In this document: positions 1 to 13,635 of the stretch, piece after piece
Layout: each line of letters starts with the position of its first letter
Position numbering within the stretch: the stretch's first letter is position 1
Source: Sanguinoderma infundibulare
Lineage: Eukaryota > Basidiomycota > Agaricomycetes > Polyporales > Polyporaceae
Assembly (NCBI GenBank): GCA_032821775.1
Contig: JAVLRN010000011.1
Span: forward strand, 1,922,001-1,986,000
Reading direction: 5' to 3'
Length of the DNA stretch: 64,000 nucleotides
The notes under the pieces: generated by a model
Told to the model about the DNA's origin: nothing
The model's database searches: none
Seen by the model: the letters and a program-made list of their open reading frames with translations, nothing else
Program-made: the position numbers and the translations under genes

Positions 1-404
1 GATCACCTTACGAATCCTCACGCGCCGAGCATGGACGCGAGATTCTGACCCTTTTCACGACGACCATCAGCTACCGCAGGGCCTCCCCCTTCCTCTCCAC
101 TGACGCCGGAATACCCGTCAAATGAGCGGGAAGGGGTCTCGTGGAAACAAGAAAGGACCTCACTGTAGAGCGAGACCGTATGTCGTTGAGTCCCACCGAG
201 ATGGATGTCAGCGACCTGTCAGCGTAATTTAGTCATCGATGATGTCTTCGAATAATCTACGTTACGATATAAGTAATGTACGAGTTACAGTGCCCGGGCC
301 CATACTGTACTATCTCTCACTATACTTTTACCTCAGGGCAACGCTATGGGCAAGGTTGTAAAGCGGCAGAAACGAGAAATGCCATAAGAAACAATCAGGG
401 CCAT
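1..404. other. intergenic, nothing recognised
   Basis: No reading frame, RNA gene or repeat that I can support lies between the window edge and the tRNA. Confidence 0.5.
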
Positions 405-488
405 GGCGCTATAGTGTAGTGGTTATCACTTGGGATTCTGACACCGAAGTATGTTCCCAAAACCCAGGTTCGAGCCCTGGTAGCGCCT
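405..488 (+). tRNA. tRNA-Gln (CUG) with a 12-nt intron
   Basis: The acceptor arms GGCGCTA (405-411) and TAGCGCC (481-487) pair with discriminator T at 488. The D arm, a TTCGAGC T loop closed by CCAGG/CCTGG, and an anticodon stem TGGGA/TCCCA are all present. The anticodon is CTG at 438-440. The anticodon loop only closes to seven bases if about 12 nt (442-453) just 3' of position 37 are removed, which is the canonical site of nuclear tRNA introns. The mature length would then be 72 nt plus CCA. The sequence lacks an encoded CCA, as expected for a eukaryotic nuclear tRNA. Glutamine identity is read from the anticodon. Confidence 0.9.
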
Positions 489-1557
489 TGCTGAGTTGGA
501 GGAATGATTTTGTCTGAAAATGTCGCCGGATCCGATATTCTTGCACAACCCGACCACTATGTATTGTTCAAACGTTCAACGTTCAAGTTGGAACTATGTA
601 CTAGTGAATCAAGTATGTTCTCACTTTTTACGGCATGTGTCAGGCAGAGATTGTAATTGTGGTGGTGGTAGGCTACTATACAAATGGACGAGCGGACAGT
701 GAGGTTTGGATGCAAGGGCGAGCGTGTACGTGTATGTGTTACGACTTCAACAGCGTATGCAGGCATGGTGCACAGGCGACAGCATATGCGGGAGCGCGGG
801 GTGGGAAAGGCGAGGGACCCCATCGGGGGGGAAATAACAATAGAACGACAACATGCCCTGGTGGCGGAAAAGTGAAGAAAGAGGGGTAGTGTTTTTTAAC
901 GGATGACGGGTCAGAGGATTCGGGGCTGGTCAAAGTCGAGCACGGGCATGAACAGACATGACGGGTCGTAAACGGGGACGAGAAGGAGCATGTGTCTGCG
1001 AGGGTGACGACGTAGAGCGGACAGCAGGGCCAAGAAGCTGGGGGGAGGGGGAATATGCGAGCCGGTAAGGAAGTCCGAGGCAGAAGGTTTGAATTAAGGG
1101 GCAAGGCAATGCGCGACCACGGGACAAGATCGCGCGCGGCCGTGCGAGTGTCCCGACTGGGTATATCGTACGCTAGAGGTGGCCGATGAAAGAGGACGCA
1201 AGAAACCGAAACGTGACGGGCCCACATGCGGTCCGCGGGGAGCGAATATTGAATAGGAACGAATCTCGGACGCTGGAAGGAATGGAAGCCGGTTAAGGGA
1301 AAACCGCCTTTGAACCGGCCTCGCTCGGAGGTTGTCGGCACAGGGAAATTTTGCAGAAGGCGTGAACAGCGGTGTCAGATGCGGTGGGTGATTGGTAGGA
1401 GTAAGGGTACGAGCGAGCGGTCATTTACACATCACTGACACAGGCAAAAATCAGCATTGCACATTGCGGGACCGACGAAGCGAGGACGCGAGCGCGAAGT
1501 AATTGCTTACCTCGGCCCAACTGCCTCCACTACTCGGCACCTTGCACTACCGCTCGG
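489..1557. other. intergenic, no supported gene
   Basis: A 200-codon open frame on the minus strand (739-1341) is pyrimidine-rich, gives a Pro/Ser/Arg-rich translation with no recognisable domain, and has no supporting splice structure, so I do not call it. A short run of GTTCAA-like words lies near 569-595. Confidence 0.45.
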
Positions 1558-2553
1558 TCAGCAAATGATACACGCCGAACAACATCCTGCGCTCTCATCC
1601 TCCAACTCCCCAGGCGACCCTGGCGTCACAGCTGCACTTCGCCGCTTCTTCTTGGGTAACTCCTCTGCTTGAGGCGCATACGCACGGATCGAGAGGTGCA
1701 CTATTGTCGATGCAGTTGCGGTCGAGGGAACGCTTGTAGGGAATGATAATTCTGGGTGCATACAGTCAACACACGCCGGGGATGAGAGGCGCAAGCGAAC
1801 AAGGAGACGTACTGTCAAGTGAGTCTTCGTCCTGTAAAATCTTCCCGAGGTACAATATCCGCAGGTATGACGGCGCCGGCGGTCGTTCGTCCTGCCAATC
1901 TGGGCGCGCGACCACAAGGAGTCAGTATCCCGTACAACGTCAAGTGAGCTCCGGGGGGCGTTCCGGAGGCATTGCTGCCTTTCCCACAGCAGCGTGTGGC
2001 CGGACTGTGAAGCGACCCTGGGAGCTCGCCTACGAGCTTCCAGAAGCTGAAGTGTGGGATGACCCCGCGAGCATACGGCATTCTGATCTCTGTGCTACTC
2101 ACCATTTGGCCATGCATTCCATACGAGCTCCTTCACCCTCCCGACGGTCGTCTCGGGCTCGAAGGACATCGTCCTCCTGCGTCCGCTGACGAGCAAGAAT
2201 GTGAGCGAGACCTGTGGTGTCTGCGGGATGGCGTCTTCTCCCGCGCCTTCTTCCCCAGCGGCCACCCCCTCTTGTGGTCCATCGTCAGAATCGCGCCGGT
2301 CATCGTCATCCTCGATGCCCGTGAAGTCCCGGCGGGGGGTGTTTGCGCCCGAGAAGTCGACGCGGGTGTAAGACGTGCGGGCGGAGGGGCACAGCGGGGA
2401 GAAGGGCTGGCCGTCGAATCGTGCGGTGAGGGCGTTCTCGATCGAGGCTGGGCGGGGTAGGTGGACTTGTTGGGTTGCGGGGGTGTATACCGAGTCGATG
2501 TCGGCCTGCGCCATCTGGACGGCGGGACCGCTCGAGGATGATGGATTGCTCAT
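1558..2553 (-). CDS. UBL3/MUB-type membrane-anchored ubiquitin-fold protein
   Basis: Three exons, 2553-2103, 1899-1813 and 1751-1558, join in phase to 243 aa. After a Ser/Pro/acidic N-terminal extension of about 110 residues there is a ubiquitin-like fold beginning LTFLLVSGRRRTMSF, continuing through NAWPNDWQDERPPAPSYLRI across intron 1 and LQDEDSLDKLSFP across intron 2, and ending at TIVHLSIRAYAP. The last residues are CCSACIIC, so a CaaX-like box (C-I-I-C) follows extra cysteines. This arrangement is that of UBL3/MUB proteins, which are prenylated, and often palmitoylated, membrane-bound ubiquitin-fold proteins that are not conjugated to substrates. The long N-terminal extension exceeds animal UBL3 (about 117 aa). 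ATG 2553 is the first in frame and has a TATA-like box about 110 bp upstream. Confidence 0.88.
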
Positions 2554-2660
2554 GGCAATGTGGGCAAAGTGGCGATATGCGTGTAGGTTAGGAGGAGCGG
2601 GTGATGCCAGCGGGCGTGGCAGGGGTGGGAGGGGAAGGGGCGCAGAGGAGATGCGGGGAG

Positions 2661-2669
2661 GTATATATG
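2661..2669 (-). promoter_or_regulatory. TATA-like box of the UBL3-type gene
   Basis: The sequence gtatatatg (palindromic TATATA core) lies about 110 bp upstream of ATG 2553, a usual distance for a fungal core promoter with a short leader. Confidence 0.45.
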
Positions 2670-4631
2670 GACGGGCAATTAAACGAGAACGTGGGAGCCG
2701 GTTTAGACGTGCGCGCCGATCAGCGAAAGATGATCCGTCGAAAGATGGGTCGTACAGGGCAAGCCTAGGGTATTCCTACCCCGCGTGATTCATTCAAGTT
2801 TGAATGTGGATGAGGGGGAAGGGGAAAAGGAAGGGGAGCGAGTGAGGATCGTACGGACCACCAAGCGCGACGGATGATACGTACCGGAGACTATATGTAT
2901 GTGATCCGGCTTGGGGCGACGATATCAGGTTGGTCGAGCCGGGTGACGAGCAGGACGAGTGGCCAGGAGTGGCCAACAGAGTGCGGGGACTCGGTGCGGG
3001 GGACGGGTTCGTGTGACCTCTTACCCCGCTTCCGGCAATCTGCGCTCTATTAGCGGTGCTTGAGCGGTGCGCTATGACGAGGGGGTCTGTGGCACGCACT
3101 GCGCACGGTAAGCACTGGGCGGGACCGTCGCTTGTATCGCGTGGGGCAAAGCAGGGCACAGGGAAGGCAGAGGACGGGGGGTGGAGGACGTCGAGGGGAG
3201 GCTATATACCGGTGCCAGGAGCGATATAGACAGTGCGGGTGGCTCCAGGCCCTAGACGCCCACGATGGACGCGGGCTCGAGCCGTTCCTAGTCCTCCTGT
3301 CTCATCGTCCTCCGTCCACACCCAGGCCGATCCCACTCTCGCCGCTCTACCATGTCCTTGCCAAATCCCGAACTTTTCCTCCTCTTCGCATCACCAGCGC
3401 TGATTACAGCCGTTGCGCTTCGATCTTCCGGCGTCGGATGCCGGCTCCGTCCGTTCCCGTACACATCCATCCCATCCGCACGGGTCTCGACCGTCTGGCC
3501 GCGTCCACAAAATACCTCTCGGTGGTCTCGTCTCCGCCAGGCTCGCCCCTCTCCATCCCTCTGCCCGTGCCCGTGTACAGTTCCGACCGATGCCCAAGTA
3601 ATCACCTCCCAAAAGCGAGTGACAGGGGAACGCGCCTCGACGTATTGGATCGGTCGATCGACACTCAGAGCCAGCCGTCCATGTCCCGTTCCTGGAAAGT
3701 GGCGGAAGCTGGTGGCGCGGATACGTTGCTCTCTGCTTTAAGGTTTGAAGCCGTGGGCGGTGGCCACTCCTTGTTTGGTATTGGCCGACAACCTCGGACC
3801 CGCCACCCAACCTTCTCGTCTGAAACCGTATTTAAAGTCGTTTTCCCTTTCGTGCAATGCGAAAATAGATCTACAATGCAGACCATTTGCATGTCGACCG
3901 TTTCTTCGACCATTCGTGATTGAACGTCAAGCCTTGTTGCAGCCTTCTGATCCCCGCTGGGTCGCAGCTGACACGCGACGTCGACATTGATGCTGCCCCA
4001 AGAGCCATGCATGTGTTATGATCCTGCAGTCCTTGTGAGTGACAAAAATAAGCAAGCATTATGCCAGTCAGTGTGGCATCTGGTCAGTTCATCGACAAGG
4101 ACAACTCTGTGAAATGAGTACATGGCGCGATCAGGGATAGCGACATGCTTTGACACATCGGCGATGTCAAGAATGATAAATTCTCCATGCCAAATGCCAA
4201 GGCGTCGTTACGAGGGATGCAGCAGGCTGTTCCACCGAAGGGACCCCGCCGATCCCATACGCTGAGAAAAGCATGCAGTACCTCAGTTGCCCCTGCGACG
4301 GATCGCAGGATCTTCGGCGACAGAGGACCGATCCCAATGGCAGTTGTAGAACCTCGAGCGTTGTAGGGGATTTGCACGCGAATCCGATCAGGAATCGCAG
4401 CACGCTCGAAGGTTCCCCCCAGCATCGGAGTACAAGTCAACGACGTAAGCCTCCCCGCGAGTTTGTCCCTCCCACGATATTTTCGACTCCTCAGCTGAAG
4501 CTCGGATGCACAACCGGAATGTGGAAACCTGCGTAAATTGTTACACGTAGCGATACACTGCCTTCATGCCTGTTCCTTTCCATCCAACCGTCTCAGATGC
4601 GAGTCTATAAAGCTGCGCAGCAACAAGCGAA
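2670..4631. other. intergenic, no supported gene
   Basis: This 2-kb stretch holds several overlapping open frames on both strands (for example 3132-3923 plus, 3391-3810 minus, 4084-4440 minus). None shows a domain, a consistent exon chain or family resemblance that I recognise. Presumed 3' UTR of the isomerase gene occupies the right end. Confidence 0.4.
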
Positions 4632-6622
<1,991 letters not shown>

Positions 6623-7496
6623 GGCTGTCGTAGATGATACCCAGAAGTGAGAAGGTGGTGGTATGTAGCGACGATGCGCTCAGGAGCTGAGCTTATGCTG
6701 ACCGTGGTCGCCATGTGCAGCGTCATCGTGAACTCATCGACGACCATGATCCTATCGCGATCACCCGTGCGACCCGGAACGCCGAGTCGCTCACGCTCGC
6801 CGCGTCTCAACGATCCCGAACCCTGCTTGCTCCCGCCATCCAGGCTTCCTTCTCATGCTCCGTCGCCACGGAGAGACGGTTTTGCTGTATTGAGGATTCT
6901 TTCCCGAATACCACGGCCAATGAAACTGTGTCCACAGGAGCGTCTTGCCTCCGTATGGGGCGTTGCTCACGAAAGCAAGGGCGAGAGGAGCAGGAACGTG
7001 CGTGTAGGCTCCCGCGATATGTCCTCGACCAGAACACGAGAGTTCTGATTCAATGGTCCGGTGCGACTTTGATGCGAGTGAGGTTTCTCTTGTACACTTG
7101 TGTGGGGCGCCGTCCCATGGGTGTGTGGGCTTGGACGCCCGAAGCATGTGGGAGCTGGAGGTCTTCAACATGCATAGCCCAAGCACTGGGCAAAGGAAGA
7201 GACAAGGAGAGAGATCATGGAAGACGTGGTTCAAAACATCCGACAGGCAGGCGGCGCGTCTACGAATGCGTGTCAGGTAAGCGAGATCCCGCGGGCAGGG
7301 TATCGGAGTGGATCGAAGAACAAAGGTTAATGTTGAACGTTGAACGTTCGCGAGGGAGTCCCAGCGTTGCCCGCTCTGCTGCGTAGGTCGAAGAACATAC
7401 ACGTAACACTAGACGCGCCTGTCGCTACAAGCCATTGTGCATCAAGACTACTTGACCTGGTACAAAATTGTACGGACAGTCGGGGTGACAGCCTAG
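6623..7496. other. intergenic, no supported gene
   Basis: Upstream region of the isomerase gene and downstream region of the first F-box/nucleotidyltransferase-like gene. Overlapping frames such as 6791-7402 minus are not supported by domain or splice evidence. A doubled GTTGAACG word occurs near 7331-7345. Confidence 0.45.
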
Positions 7497-8892
7497 CTAA
7501 CGGGTCAAAGGAAGGATCCTCTTCGCCCCAGGCTCGAGCACCACATCACGGTATTTCTCCCTCAAAAGGGGCAACATGTAGTCCCACCTGTCATCCAAGT
7601 CAGCGATGAATTGGCGACAACATCGGCCTGCGCGACCCACGCACCATGTCCATATATCGGCCACACGCTTTCTCGTGCTACCAGAAGGGATCTTCCTATG
7701 CTCCAGCTTCCCCTGACTAATGAAGAAGGGTACGAGGCATTCCAAGTAGTCCTTGTCCGGCACCGTATAGCGCCAACGGAAGATCGTCGTCTTGATCGGC
7801 TCGTGGCGAACACTGATGCTTGACCCCAATGACACGAGTTTCCATCCGCATTCGGCGACGGGGTCCCAGCCCGGGTGTGGACTGGATAAGGAGAGCGGTA
7901 GGGGCGGGGTGACACCGGTCATGTCGAGAGGGATGACCCACGAGTGGCGGTCGTTGACCCAGCGCCGGCAGTTGAGGACGAACCAGGGCGCATACAGCGG
8001 GTTGTTCGGCGTGTATTGCGCGAAGAACGCGATGAGCGGGGAAGGGTTCGCGAGTATGCGCCACCCGCGAGCGGAGTACTTGGCTAGAGCTTCTTCGGAC
8101 TCGGACTCTTTGTTCACGACAAGGGCTTCTCGACGAGCGAATGTTGCATAGGGGTACAGCGAGTAGGCCGCGTTGTATGTAATGACGTTCATGACGCATG
8201 CTAGTGATGAATACGCGGTCATTCTACACGTCGTCGAGAAAGGAACAACGAACGGAGCACGCACTGCAGTGGAAATCCAGGATGCACGCAAGCGGAGACA
8301 CCCGCGGGACGATGACTTGTACTTTCCTCATATCGTCCGGCGCGACATGACGTTCAAAAGTGTAAACAGCGCGCAGGCTGCGCATACCGTAGAGCATTGT
8401 CAATTCCATCTCGTCTTCATTATCCTCTACGGCGACGTCGATCGTCGCGCAAGTGTTCTCCGCCTCCTCCGTGTAGTCCTCTCGCTGCCAGGACTGAGGC
8501 ACATAGGTGTAACCGTCCTTTTCAAGGTATAGTCCGACTTCGATGATGCTGCGATCGGGGTGGACGTACAAGTCAAGGTCGGAATCCGGGTAGTACGTGC
8601 GGTCGAACAGCTGGAGGGCGAAGGAACCGGAGATGACCATATGCGTTCGCGCCATGAGTGACCGAAAGGCGAGTGGGTCGCTCACAAAGTGCGAAAGTCT
8701 GCGGTTTACGTTGTGTGCTCTCGTGCTGAAGTCTTGAACCCCGGTCCGGATGACGCGATTCACGGAGGACATGCGCGTGAGCTGGAAGGGGCTGATGCGC
8801 GAAAAGATGCCGTCGTAAATTGGATGCCTGCTGAACATCTGCGTAAGAGGATCAGGAAGCCTCAAAATGTCTATATCCATAGGCGCCTCCAT
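7497..8892 (-). CDS. F-box-like / nucleotidyltransferase-like protein, array copy A
   Basis: Exons 8892-8265, 8200-7645 and 7587-7497 give 424 aa. Residues about 15-50 (HPIYDGIFSRISPFQLTRM and onward) resemble an F-box helix set. Then comes GSFALQLFDR followed by PDSDLDLYVH, matching the G-S...D-x-D core of the polymerase-beta-type nucleotidyltransferase superfamily; an acidic residue in ILDFH at the exon 1/2 junction could be the third metal ligand. The second half (MNVITYNAAYSLYPYATF and a Trp-rich tail) has no domain I can name. Intron 2 (57 nt) is a multiple of three without a stop, so it is invisible as a frame break; it is called because copies B and C have GT...AG at the same place. 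Function unknown; catalytic activity is inference from the motif. Confidence 0.85.
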
Positions 8893-9383
8893 AGCAGAAG
8901 GTCCAAACGTCTACGAGGATGATATCTGTACAGTCAGCATGAGGCCAGCACCACGAAAAAACTACTACACTTACTTGTTTTGACAGAACAAAGTCGTAGG
9001 GTCTCCTTCCGTCGTAACGACAATCAATGCGCCAGGATACGGCTTCCTAGACAGGGAAGGAAAAAAGGTACTGGCCACAGTAATGCCTTGAAGGAGCGAA
9101 CCAGCATGCAGGCGCCGGCTAAGAGTGGTATGTATGCCGGCCCAGCCGGGCCGCCTCATTGTCAACCACAGCCCTCCCCCTCAAGCTCAACTTGCGCTCA
9201 GGGCACAGTACTTCAGTCCCACCGTCCCACAAGTTCGAAGAACCTCAATCTCTGACTCTGACATCCGTACATGTGTCGATCCCCAGGGGTCGGCGCGTTT
9301 GCTGCTCCTCAGGCGGTCGTACGAGGTCAAGCACGTTCGAGACCCTCTCAATTACTTCCTCTGAACTTCTAAGGTACATTCCG
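8893..9383. other. spacer between array copies A and B
   Basis: Contains the upstream region of copy A. On the minus strand a possible 5' UTR intron ends near 8930. The stretch around 8930-9000 resembles the region just upstream of copy B near 10800-10880 (shared GAGGYCAGCACC and CACTTAC words), so the duplication probably included promoter sequence. Confidence 0.45.
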
Positions 9384-10781
9384 TCACTCACGGTACTCTA
9401 CAGATCGCCGAGTCTTCTCCTTCTCACCACGTTCCGCTAGATACTGCTCCCTAAGCATCGGTAATCTGAAGTCCCACCTGAAAAGAGGCATCAGCACGGA
9501 ATATATCGACCAGGGCGACCAATCCACGCACCATGTCCACGCTTCACCAGCACTGGTCCACGAGCCGCCGGAAGGGACCTTCTTATGCTCTAGCATGCCC
9601 TGGTCCCTGAGGAAAGGCATGACCTCTTCCAGGAACTCGCTGTCCGGCACGATGTACTGCCAGCGGAAGACCGTCGTACGGATCTCTGCGTACGTGACAA
9701 TGAGATCAGCCTCTTTGAACTCGGGGTCCTTTGCCATCTGGAGCTTCCATCCGCACTGCGCGACAGGATCCCATCCGGGATGTGGACTGGACGGGGAGAG
9801 CGGCGGCGGCGGGGCGACCCCAGTCGTGTCGAGCTGGATGACCCACGAGAGGCGGTCGTCGACCCAGCGCTGGGCGCCGATGGCGAACCAAGGGGCGTGG
9901 AAGGGGCTGCCGGGCTCTGCGCGCGCCATATGCTCGTTGATTGGAGAGGGATTGGCAAGGATCCGCCAGCCGCGAGTGGAATACTTGGCCAGAGCCGCAT
10001 CAGATTGGCACTGCTGGTTGACCACGAGAGACTCTCGGCGCCCGAATGTGGCGTAGGGGTACAGCGAGTACGCGGCATTGTAGGTGACGATGTTCATAAC
10101 GCATGCTAGGGAAGCAAGTTAGACTATACAGAAGCTGGTGAAGCGGAAGGAAAACGCACTAGAGTGAAAGTCCAGGATGCACGCAACCGGAGAGAGACGC
10201 GGGAGGATGATCTGTACCTTGCGCACATCGTCTGGTGCGATGCGGCGCTCAAAGGTATACACAGCACGGACGCTGTTTATGGAGTAAAGCATGTCGGACG
10301 CGACTTCGTGTTGGACCCATTTCTTAATGGTCGCTAACGCGGATTGCGCCTCCTCCGTGAAAACCGGACAGTGCCATTCTCGAGGCACATACGTGTAGCC
10401 TCCCTTCTTCTGAAGGTACTCGCCTACCTCAATTAGGCTGTCGTTAGGATGGACGTAAAGGTCGAGGTCCGAGTCTGGATAGTACGTTCTGTCGAAGAGT
10501 TGGAGCGCGAAGGAACCGCAGATGACCATGTGGGTGTGTGCCATGAGTGACCGGAAGGAAAGAGGGTCGTTGAAGAAACGAGAAAGCCTCCGATTCACGT
10601 TGTATGCCAGGATGCTGAAATCCGCGGCCGCATCACGGATGACGCCATTCACAAAAGCCATTCGCGTTAGCTGCAGAGGGCTGAGGCGCGAGAAGATGTT
10701 GTCGTAGATGGGGTGCCTGCAGAACATTTGCGTGAGGGGGTCGGCCAGCCTGGGAATGTCCACATTCATGGCACCGTCCAT
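9384..10781 (-). CDS. F-box-like / nucleotidyltransferase-like protein, array copy B
   Basis: Exons 10781-10160, 10105-9532 and 9477-9384 give 429 aa with splice sites at the same codons as copies A and C. The core GSFALQLFDR and PDSDLDLYVH is identical to copy A, while the residue before the GS is Cys (VICGS) instead of Ser. The F-box-like start reads HPIYDNIFSRLSPLQLTRM. Intron 2 is 54 nt, in frame and stop-free. Copy B is closer to A than to C along the N-terminal half, so A and B look like the younger duplication. Same orientation as its neighbours, spaced about 0.5 kb. Function unknown. Confidence 0.85.
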
Positions 10782-11222
10782 CGCAAGTGGTTCGGAAAGC
10801 TATGAAAATGAGGTCAGCACCGAAGTTGAACGCCGCACAACAAAAACACTTACACGCTTTAGAACAACACAGTCCTAGGCTCTGCCAGCAAGATCCAAAC
10901 ACTAAACCCAGAGTTAACTGCACACCACAGGCCTCTGAAGCTGAAAGCGGGAAGGACAAGGACGGTGATACGGCTTGATGGGCGAAACAGAGTCTTAAGT
11001 AGTCGATGAGCAATGAGTCACTAGGCGGAGACATAGGGGCTTGAAGGCGGATGAATCGCCCAGCCGCCCCGCGTTTGATGACTCCGGTACACTTTGTACG
11101 CTTGCGAAAGTCGCGTCCCAATCCGACGTTATAGCATAACAGGTACCTGCCGTACATTAGTAATCGAATTCCAAAACTTAAATGCTTCGTGACGGGCATT
11201 TCACCGTGTACACCAAAACCAC
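10782..11222. other. spacer between array copies B and C
   Basis: Upstream region of copy B; a possible leader intron (donor in GTAAGTG, acceptor near 10800 on the minus strand) mirrors copy A. No separate gene is supported. Confidence 0.45.
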
Positions 11223-12620
11223 TCAGCCGCCTCGAGAATAGAAGGGCATTTCAACCAACCGAACGCTTCGACCCTTACTCTCCTCGACGTACTGCTCCCG
11301 CAAGAGAGGCATGACAAAGTCCCACCTGTCAGTGGAGTGTGCTCAGCGGACGCTGCGAGCAAGGAATCAAAGCCTCACGTACCACTCCCGCAAGTCGTCG
11401 TTGTCTTCGCGGGTCTTCACTTTAGGTATCTTGTTTTGCTCCAACTGCCCTTGAAAGGTCAAGTACAAGCCGAGGCTCTTCAGGTGCCTCTCGTTCGGTG
11501 CTGTGTACTTCCACTTGAAGACGGTGCTCTCGATCGTTTCGAAGTCGACAGAAACATGCTGCATCCAAGACGGAGAGAGCGCGAGTTGCCAACCGCACTC
11601 GACGGAAGGATCCCAAGCCATACGCTGGCTCGCCGGAGAGGGCGCCGGAGGGTGTTCGACCCCGGTCGTGTCGAACGGGCTGAACCAGGACTTGCTGTCG
11701 CATACCCAGCGCGGCTCGTTGATGTGGAACCAGGGGGAGTACAGGGGGTTTCCAGGTGTGGGCCGGACGAGATACGGGGTGAGGGGAGATGGGTTCGCAA
11801 AGACGCGCCAGCCGCGGAGCGAGTACTTCGCCACGGCCAACTGTGCGCGAGACTCGTTGCTCAGCACGAGGTTGCCGCGGCGTACGAAGGTCGCGTAGGG
11901 GTAGAGCGAGTACGCGCCATTGTATGTGATGACATTCATGACGCACGCTGCCGCAGAGATAGCCCTCAGTTAACAAGCAGTAGGAAGAGAAACGACGGGG
12001 TAGCACGTACTGGAGTGGAAGTCTAGGATGGTCGCAGCGGGGCAAACCCGCGAAACCATCACCTGGATCTTGCGCACTTCGCATTCTGGCAATCCTCTGA
12101 CCCGTCGCTCGAACGAGTATACAGCGCAAAGACCGGTCATGTTGTACAGCTCGTCTACGTCGTCCGCGTCCTCAATCGCTTCGTCCATGCGACTGCAGAG
12201 ACGCTCGGCGTCGGCAGTGAAGTCTTGGAGCTGCCACGACATAGGCACGAACTTGTAGTCTTCCTTCTCTAGGTACTGCCCGACCTCGACGATGCTGCTA
12301 TCTGGGTGGACGTAGAGGTCGAGGTCGGAGTCGGGGAAGAAGGTTCTGTCGAAAAGCTGTAGGGCGAAGGAACCGGAAATGACCATGCGCGTGCGCGCCA
12401 TAAGAGAGCGGAAGGAGATCGGGTCTCTGACATATCGGAACAACCTCCGGTCGACGCTGTAGGCCCTGGCGTAGAAGTCGAAGGCGCTCGCGCGCACGGT
12501 GCGGCTAACGGAAGACATGCGGGTCAACTCAAGAGGAGGAAGGCGCGAGAAGATGCCATCGTAGACGAGGTGTCTACTGAAGGCCTGCGACACGGCATCC
12601 CTGTAACCGGCGGAATCCAT
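11223..12620 (-). CDS. F-box-like / nucleotidyltransferase-like protein, array copy C
   Basis: Exons 12620-12011, 11947-11383 and 11325-11223 give 425 aa. I use ATG 12620 (MDSAGYRD...) because the frame further upstream opens only with a TTG. F-box-like start HLVYDGIFSRLPPLELTRM, then GSFALQLFDR and PDSDLDLYVH, then HSTCVMNVITYNGAYSLYPY across intron 1. Intron 2 (57 nt) contains an in-frame stop here, which proves that splicing is needed in this copy and supports the matching introns in A and B. C is the most diverged member and sits at the upstream end of the array. Function unknown; a lineage-expanded family of this kind could be regulatory or defensive, but nothing in the sequence decides that. 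Confidence 0.85.
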
Positions 12621-13635
12621 GGCGGATGGCTTGGAATTGGAGGCATGAGTCAAGTATCCGACGTCAACGGGACGGGATGGACGTACTCGAGTCGTACGCG
12701 AGTGCTGCAGGTGACCGCGGCCAGCGAGATTAAGCGACAGAGAGGTGGGGAGGGACGCCTCAGCGTTGGGAGTCAGGCGGAAGTCCTCACACCAGCCTTT
12801 ATAACACGGCCCAGAGTGGTCGCGGTCAGTCTTCGCTATTCACCTTCATCGCCGTTTCCAGACGGGATAATGACCCGACCAACGAACGCCAAGCTGCAGC
12901 GCTGCAGCACTTGACAGCGAGCCTCCAAGCTAGAGTCCTGGATGCTGCAGGCCGGCGTGTTGCCCGCATCAGGAAAGTCTTCGCCACCCGATGACGTTTC
13001 GCGAAGACAGAAGGACCAGCGAATCCTCGCTGCTTCGCTTTCCGACCGAATACATCTGCCTAAATAGGCACACTGTATGCCCCAATGCCATGATGGAAAA
13101 AGTCTGTGGAAAATGCGTCGTCTACATTCAAGGAAGACGTGTCAACCACAGAGGGTCACAAGAAGAGAACTCGTTCTACTTACGAAGGTAGGTTGGCATT
13201 CCCCAGGGTGAGGCCGCCACATTGCGCCTTCAGGTTTCTCCGCGGCCTAGCCTCTGACCTCGATACGATCAGGAGATGGAGGCAAAATATGACGAGTACA
13301 GGTCGACGACTCGGATTGCATGATGGTTGAGTTGGTCGGTTCGTGGAGGCCTACAGTCGCCGGAGAGGGCTTCCGAGTCGGGGAAAGCTGGCATCGATCC
13401 TCGCTTCGCCACACAAGGTGGAATCAAAGGCGCCAACGACACGAAAATGGTCCCCGCTGGCCGCCGTTGGTGTCTAGATCGCGAGTGTATGTGCTTGTAC
13501 GATACCTATATATACCTCGCACCTCGACTTCTTTATCGATTAGCTGCATGTACCTTCCCAACGCAAATGGACCACAGCATCCCTGATATTCACAACCGCG
13601 TCGCTGCCGAACTTACTCTTGACGATATTCGGGTA
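12621..13635. other. intergenic region upstream of the array
   Basis: On the minus strand a TATA-like TTATAAAG lies at 12797-12804, about 180 bp upstream of copy C. The remaining sequence contains no supported gene. Confidence 0.4.

Noticed and set aside
739..1341. 200-codon open frame on the minus strand
   Set aside because: Low-complexity Pro/Ser/Arg translation from pyrimidine-rich DNA; no domain, no splice support.
3132..3923. 263-codon open frame on the plus strand
   Set aside because: Overlaps several equally long frames on both strands; no family resemblance.
4084..4440. 118-codon minus-strand frame downstream of the isomerase gene
   Set aside because: Somewhat protein-like but with no clear ATG, no domain and no exon partner.
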